A DNA stretch of 64,000 nucleotides from Zychaea mexicana (lineage: Eukaryota > Mucoromycota > Mucoromycetes > Mucorales > Lichtheimiaceae). The position numbers were made by a program, and so were the translations under genes. Position 1 is the first letter of the stretch; each line of letters starts with the position of its first letter. The notes beneath the pieces were generated by a model. It was given only the letters and a program-made list of their open reading frames with translations, did no database searches and was not told where the DNA came from. Shown in pieces: positions 57,665 to 64,000 of this stretch. The DNA is taken from positions 24,036 through 88,035 of the forward strand of contig NW_026516822.1 of NCBI RefSeq assembly GCF_025766255.1, written 5' to 3'.

Positions 57665-60600
57665 ATGTCTGCCAACAACTCCAACTCGTACGCCTCAAAG
57701 GTCCGCTCGTGGGCTTTGTTGGCAAAGTCGGTCGTCACTAGTAACAGCCAGTTGCCTGTTGAGGACTCGGTTTCGCCTTTGCCTTTGCTGCCGCAGCAAG
57801 AGCCTTTCCCTGCTTTGCCTACTGCCCAATCGTCTCCCTTATTGGCTTCTCCAGCTGTAGCTCTGGCCCCTGTCCATCAGGGTAACCGTTCACCTCGTCG
57901 GGAACGTAGAAACTTCTTGGAAAGTCTTCCTTTGGATTTTAGCTGGGATGATTCCCAAGAGGCTGCTTCTCGTAATTATTGTTTCTCTCTCACTTTGTTT
58001 TACGTTTTACATCTCATTCTCTGAAAATAAAAATGCACTTCTTTTTTAGCTCCCAAGACTGCTTCCCCTCCTTTGTTGAAAAAGAGAAAGGTTGTAGAAT
58101 CAAGCTCTCCAGTACGAAATGCTCGTTCTGGTATCTCTGGTACATATACAAACCAGCCGCTAGTTACTCCCCGTTGTTCTGCCTTGGAAAAAGGAAAATT
58201 CCAGGCTCAGCCCAGTGCTGTACGTACACAGCAACCGGTATTGCAATCAACCCAAAAGTCTTCAATTGCAATTTTAGAGCGTTCAGATATCAGTCAAGGT
58301 AAGCTTATCATTTATTTATAAAAGTATTTACACTGTCATTTTCTACATACTAAAAATAATTCAATCATCAAACTTTCAAAATACTTCAGATAATTGCAAA
58401 ACTACAACTCCAAGTAAAAGTATGTATCCATAGTCATTTTACTCTTTTACAATCTCTAATTTTTTACATCCTTATAGTCTTCAAAAGACGTCCAGCTCCT
58501 GTGATCTCGTCTACACCACTTTCCGCCCAGGCATCTTATCACCAATCAGCTCTGCCTTCATCAACATCGTCATTCACCCACCGTCTACACCAAAAAATTA
58601 TCGATGCAAACATACATGATAGCGGCAGTAACTATAGCCCTAGTCGTTCAGTACATTCCTTAACATCTAGTGGTTCAAAGAGTGAATCTAGCAACAACAG
58701 CGGTAGTGAAAGCGATAGTACAGAGCCGGGTACATCGCAACCCACACAGCATTCAGGTGTTCTTTGTGGAATTGAAGAGTGTAATTTATATTTTTCTTCA
58801 AAATCTGCTCGTAAGCGACACATTTGCAAAACACACCAGAAAAAAGTAAATGTCAAGTATCCCAACAATAACGGTATGTATCTTTCCTATGACGTTTACC
58901 TTTTATATTACATTGAAATACTGATGACTTTATAGGAAACGTAACTGCACTTCTTGTCGATGCTAAGCGCTATGTCCAATGCCGTTGTGGGTTCAAAACT
59001 ACCCACTTTCAAGTAATGCAGCGCCACTGTCAAAACTGTGATTTGCCAGTAGCTGCACCAACTGAGCAACCAACTGTCACTGTACCTGCACCGGATGTTT
59101 CATTATGAAGCAACCATGAAATCATTGCCAATGCTTTTACTCGTCTGGAACCTGCCTTTGGCCAAACGTCAAACATTGATACCGACCGTAAGCTGATCCC
59201 ATGGTTTTTTGCTCAAACAAAGTGGTATGACATTGTCGAACAGTGGAAAACAGGTACTTTTTTTTTTACTTTGATAGCTATTCTACATTGATAGCATTGT
59301 CAACTTGCTCACTATTCTCTTTATAGCACACAACCAACACCAACAACAACATCCTAATCGCACATCAAGAAACATCCCTGTCACTATCTACGATTTAACA
59401 AAGAAAATCCATGCAGAGGAAAATGTACTAAAAGTTGTAGCAAAAGTTAATAAGCAGCTTTTTGTCCGCTTGCACAACTCTATTCACGAAAAAGACTATA
59501 CCCTTCGTCGTTATTTTAAACAGAAAAAGTAAGTGTCAAAACTATCTACTTTGTTTCAGTCATCCACTCTAACTTATTTGCTTTCTTTAGGCTCTCCGAA
59601 CCACTCCCTGATCATGGATTCAACCAACTTGAGCGGCCTACTATCCAACGGTATACCCAAACTGGCGCCAATCTATTAACCTTTTTACTTCGCATCCGTC
59701 ATTCTCCTCACTGGTCTTTTGTTTTGGGTACCTGGTCTTCCACTATTTCTACTATACTCACCAATATCGCAACACTGTCCACAAATGTCAATCCAGCCCA
59801 ATTGTCATCACACACCGCCGCACAGATTGAATCAGAAATCTGTAAATTGTGGATGGCATTATTGAAAGAAGAAAAACGTTTTGATGTCGCAACCAATGGA
59901 TATACTATTGCTCGTTTCATCATTGCTTCATCCTTGCAGTTTAATGGGCAATTTAAAGACGTAACCTCTATTGCACCTTTAATCTCCCAAGTCAAGTACT
60001 GGTTCCGCTTACTTTTACTTAATGATATTTACACACGCCATACAAATCAAAACTTAATTACAGTGTAAGTTCTTTGCTTTTTCCATTCTACATTAAACCT
60101 TCCACACTTGCATAACAAACTCTTTTTTAGCTTTACTACAAATTACCAAGATTACTTGATCGATGGCAAGTCGTCTGCATATGCTGCTATTGCCGAATAC
60201 AGCCGGATTGCGTTAATCTCTGACTCGTCAGAATTTGTCACTGACAAAATCACATGGACACCACACACAAACCATCTGTCACTTGCTATGGTCGAAACGA
60301 ACGAGCGCATTCATGTACATGATTTACGTCTCCTAGTCACCAACTTAAAAACCAGTATATAGCAAAACATCAACAAACTCACCTTTAACATCGACCTCGA
60401 CAATCTCCTTCAATTCCGCAACAATAAACCAATCCACCTATACGACGATTTCAACAATCGCGACATCAATTATTCATTTTTCACCGACCCAAAGAACAAC
60501 CTCTAGCATCAATTTGGCCACATCCTTCACCACATACACAGCACACCACACCTATCCCGTACTTATATTCAACATATAAGTAATAACAGCACTACATACA

Positions 60601-63576
60601 ATCTGTCCGCCATTAAGAATTACATCACCACAGCTGAACAAATCCAACGCGATTTGTTCATGCTAATGCACCTCACATACGGCCAAACAGCTCGGGCCAC
60701 AGAGCTAGAAGGCACCTTACTTCAAAACACAACACACACAACACGCAACCTGTATTGGTCAAACGAACATCAGACATTGATGCTTCTAACCACATATCAG
60801 AAAACACGAAATATCAAGCAACGCGACCAAGCTATTGCCCGTTTCATTCCTCACTCTCTTGTCCGCTTGTTCCTCCACTATATCATATTTATCCGACCAA
60901 TAGAAAGGTATTCACATTTCACTTTAAAAGTCTACCATACAATATCTAACTCTATTTATTTCGCTAGCCTCTTCATTTATGAATGCTCAAATTCAAACCA
61001 AAAAATGCTTGACACAATGGCATACTTCTTTGTGCGCAACGGTGAAAAAATTGCGGCCGACCTTCTCCGCACGCATTTTCAAGCCCGCTGGCATCTGCTC
61101 CTTCCTTCTCGTTTGAGCTTTCAAGATTATCGCCATATGTCCGTCGCATTCTCACGCTACCATATTCAACATTTGCTCGCACACCACGGCAGAAATTATA
61201 CAGTGGACCTGCAGGCAGGCCACTCGTCCAGAACTGCCGCACACAATTACGCACAGGCAATAACAGACTCGAATGCACTCTCTTCTGTAGCAATAGAAGA
61301 GTACTTTATTGCTTCAGAAATGTGGCATGATTTTCTTGGTATATTATCTTTGTTCTCATACTTTCACAACCTATCATTGAAATGTATTCACCACTCGTCA
61401 ATTATAGGTGTCGGCCCTGGGCGGCATCTCTTTCCAGGTACTATTCCACAGGCGGAACAAGATCAAGTTGCTGTCCAACATGGAAAATTTCTAGCAAACG
61501 TGGCTGCTGCAGAGAATGTAGCATTGCTGGAGATGCAACACCGTTTGTAAATTCAAAACGACTTGGACAGGCGCCAGTCAACAACTACTTCTGCATCACC
61601 AGCACCTCAGCAAGGTATATCTTTTTTGCATTGATCTCATGTAAAAAATCATAATTAATATTGCTCTCTACTGTAGGATCACCTGTCACACCATAGCTGC
61701 TTAACGCACTTGGTAAAGCAACCAACTCGCTGTCGCCTTCCTTCCGCTCATTTGAACAGGCACAGCTTGTCATTACCGTCATCTCTCGGAAATCTAGTAT
61801 ACTTGCCATCCAACCTACAGGCTCTGGTAAGTCCCTGCTATTCCTTGTCCCTGCACTAGTCAAGCCACACTTGACAACAGTTGTTGTTGTTCCTCTCGTT
61901 GCACTTTTGGCCGATATGAAACAGCGCATTCAGCAAGCTGGGTTGTCTGTAATAGAATACACTCCCAATATTACTATGCAGCACCCCTTACCCAACATCA
62001 TCATCGTCCAAGTGGAACATGCCAGCAGTCAACGGTTCCTGAATATTGTCCAGCAAATAAACGACCACAATCAGCTAGCCCGAGTCGTAATTGATGAGGT
62101 GCATACAGCAATTACATGGCGTTCATTCCGTCCGGCACTTTACACACTCCTTTCCTCCGCTCCCTCACCGTCCGTTCCTCCTTTTATCCGCAACAATTCC
62201 ACCATCATTTGAATCCGACCTACGTGACATGTTTGGCGCAAACCTTTCAATCATACGACAGCCGTCAATGTGACCAAACCTCTGTTACTAAATCATTAAC
62301 ACCAACAATCCACAAGCTGCAGCAATATCACACCTCAAAGCTCAGCATTCACCATCATCATCACCATCATCAACGATCACCTACTGCTCTGCAGTAGATG
62401 CAACAACATCAATCAGTAATCGCCTCAAACAAGCATTACCACACCAAGCAGAAAAATAGCATACTTCCATCGTAATCTTTCGGTAGAAGAAAAACATGAA
62501 AGAACCACTGCCTTCTTTCCGGTGAGCTTCAGTCATGGTTGCAACAAGTGCATTCGGTGCTGGCATCGATTGCTCAACCATTGATACAATCATCCACCTT
62601 GGCGGCTCTGCATCAATCCTTGATTATGCACAAGAAACTGGTCGCGCTGGTCGCAATGGTTCTCCTGCTCGGTGTCTGTACTTTGTTGACGTTGAACGCC
62701 AAAAAAGACAGATACAAATCTAAAAGAGTAAACCAGCACCTATCCCCGTGGCAAGCATTCAATGATGTTATTTTAGCATCAAAGTGCATCCGGCAGATAC
62801 TTGCAGAGTCTTTAGACTCTCAAGTTACCAACTGCTTTGGGTACGGTAATGTCGAGCTTTGCTCATATTGCCAAAAAATCAAAGGTATACACACAGTTTC
62901 ATTTTACTAATCAAATTATTAGACACTTAAGCTTCCAACCTATTTGTAGATTCTCCTCTCCCTCCTTCTACTACTGTCCGCCCCTCAACCGATTGGATTA
63001 TCGATCACACACCACCATCAATTGTACGTATCTACAAAGTCATCTTTGTTATTACTCTATCAGCATTTTGTACTAAGCTATACACCTTTCCTTAGCCGAC
63101 ACCAATTGACGCATATCTTGGTCTTTCTCGAAAGAGAAAGTACATATCAGATGCTGACAACTTCAAGTCAGTTATGATGATAGCCAAGGATCACTGCATC
63201 CTTGCTTTTTACTTTTGGCATAGCTGAAAGTGAGCATACAACCTCTCCAGTGCATTGCTCATATTGGTCAATGTTTCCGTTGCTTTGGTGACCACTATGT
63301 TCTAACCCAGCATGTGTAAAACCAGTAAGGGAGGGCTTTTGCAAGAAATGCCTTGTGCCTAACCAGTGGAACCAAACCATCTTCCATGATGGTAACTGGT
63401 TGAACTGTAGTGGTTCATATGAGGACCTTTTGTACCGTCTCTGCTGGGCAGCCTATCGTCGTAAGCCCCAATTCATACGCCAAGCTGGCTATAGCAAAAC
63501 CACTATGGCAATCGAGATACAACAAGACTTTGCCTATTGGCTCATAGCTACTGGGCCCCATAATATATCCAAATAA
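57665..63576 (+). pseudogene. Decayed OrsD-like zinc finger / tyrosine-recombinase-like / RecQ helicase gene
   Basis: Exons 57665-57971, 58050-58298, 58390-58419, 58478-58873, 58936-59253, 59327-59528, 59591-60064 and 60131-60907 splice in phase, then 60968-61338, 61408-61614 and 61677 onward. The N-terminus has a KKRKV nuclear signal and two C2H2-like fingers (CGIEECNLYF...H...CKTH; CRCGFKTTHFQVMQRHC), as in OrsD-type regions. The middle has FIRPIES, QDYRHMSVAFSRYH and LQAGHSSRTAAHNYA, which match boxes of tyrosine recombinases (R, RH, GH, Y). The C-terminal half is RecQ-like: AIQPTGSGKSLLF, VVIDEVHTA, LLLSATIPPSF, VATSAFGAGID and QETGRAGRNG. In-frame stops: TGA 59,106, TAG 60,360, TAG 60,504, TAA 61,548, TAG 61,694. 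Frameshifts lie near 62,150 and again at about 62,270-62,540. The product cannot be made as one protein. Confidence 0.75.
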
Positions 63577-64000
63577 CGCCATGTATTTAGGCCATATAAT
63601 TTTATCACACTTCTTCACATAGAACCTTTACCTCTCTTCTCTCCTCTTTTCGATTTTTTATATACTATTATTATATCTTCTTCTCTGCTCCCCTTTTTAT
63701 CTTTTATATTAGATCTCTCTTGTCTCTTTTATCTTGTATCCCTTTCTCTCTTCTTGACTCTTATCTCTTTCTATTCTTATATTCTTAAATATATTTTACT
63801 TATCAAATGGATTTATACTTTAAAAAAAGTTGGGGTAGACCTAGGTCTACTAGGCATACTTAGTTGAGATTACCCTTTGCTCAATATTAAATGGCTTCAT
63901 CTCTACAACGTATTAATGAAGTAGGACTTTTCATCATAATAAATCGTGTTCCTGGACCATTTCCTTATCCAAAGATCAAATAAAAATTGTGAGTATACCT
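63577..64000. other. Pyrimidine-rich right edge
   Basis: A T/C-rich low-complexity stretch occupies about 63,625-63,780, with a 16-bp perfect palindrome (GTAGACCTAGGTCTAC) at 63,835-63,850. No gene and no telomere-type repeat is visible. Confidence 0.6.

Noticed and set aside
63577..64000. Possible telomere at the right edge, suggested by the RecQ-type gene
   Set aside because: No telomere-type repeat is present; the edge is only pyrimidine-rich DNA.
1..64000. tRNA, rRNA or CRISPR features
   Set aside because: No convincing cloverleaf with A and B boxes, no rRNA core sequence and no regularly spaced direct repeats with unique spacers were found by eye.

Overview
The window looks like nuclear DNA of an early-diverging filamentous fungus, most likely Mucoromycota (Mucorales-like). 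The evidence is dense short GT-AG introns (about 45-110 nt), AT-rich and pyrimidine-rich intergenic DNA, a SAM plus HMG-box fusion protein, and a mixed load of Tc1/mariner, Helitron and RecQ-type elements. The species cannot be named from the sequence alone.

The left part (1-36.9 kb) is ordinary gene-dense chromosome. In order it holds a Bre1-like E3 ligase (partial, minus), a Sok1/TCP11 protein (minus), mitoribosomal Mrp51 (plus), an RCC1-repeat protein (minus), a SAM+HMG-box protein (plus), an Rgd2-like F-BAR/DEP/RhoGAP (minus), CORVET subunit Vps8 (plus), an Mme1-like mitochondrial carrier (minus), a DHX57/YLR419W-like RNA helicase (plus), a small conserved EYDR-motif protein (minus), mitoribosomal bL19m (plus), a MEMO1 homologue (minus) and a small secreted Tyr/Asn/Ser-rich protein (plus). 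Almost every gene was resolved exon by exon with consistent splice phases. Adjacent genes mostly sit in divergent or convergent pairs.

The middle (37,494-49,806) is one 12.3-kb inverted structure. Two Tc1/mariner copies face each other in opposite orientation. Each belongs to a nearly identical 3.6-kb arm whose inner part is made of tandem repeats. The outermost transposon ends abut TA dinucleotides, and sequence identity stops exactly there. One transposase is intact; the other has a CAA-to-TAA stop and a 1-nt deletion. The single-copy centre carries an intact ten-exon gene (575 codons) of unknown family with a PD...GEVK motif, a 277-bp tandem repeat and a decayed gene fragment.

The right part (49.8-64 kb) is a graveyard of mobile genes: a broken multi-exon gene containing a cluster of GC-rich hairpins, a Helitron (zinc knuckles, Rep, Pif1-like helicase) with two -1 frameshifts in T runs, a 38-bp pyrimidine minisatellite, and a long decayed gene. 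That last gene joins an OrsD-like zinc-finger region, a tyrosine-recombinase-like catalytic segment and a RecQ-type helicase. Most premature stops in this part are explicable as C-to-T changes. The two most interesting loci are the 12.3-kb inverted composite element and the zinc-finger/recombinase/RecQ fusion.
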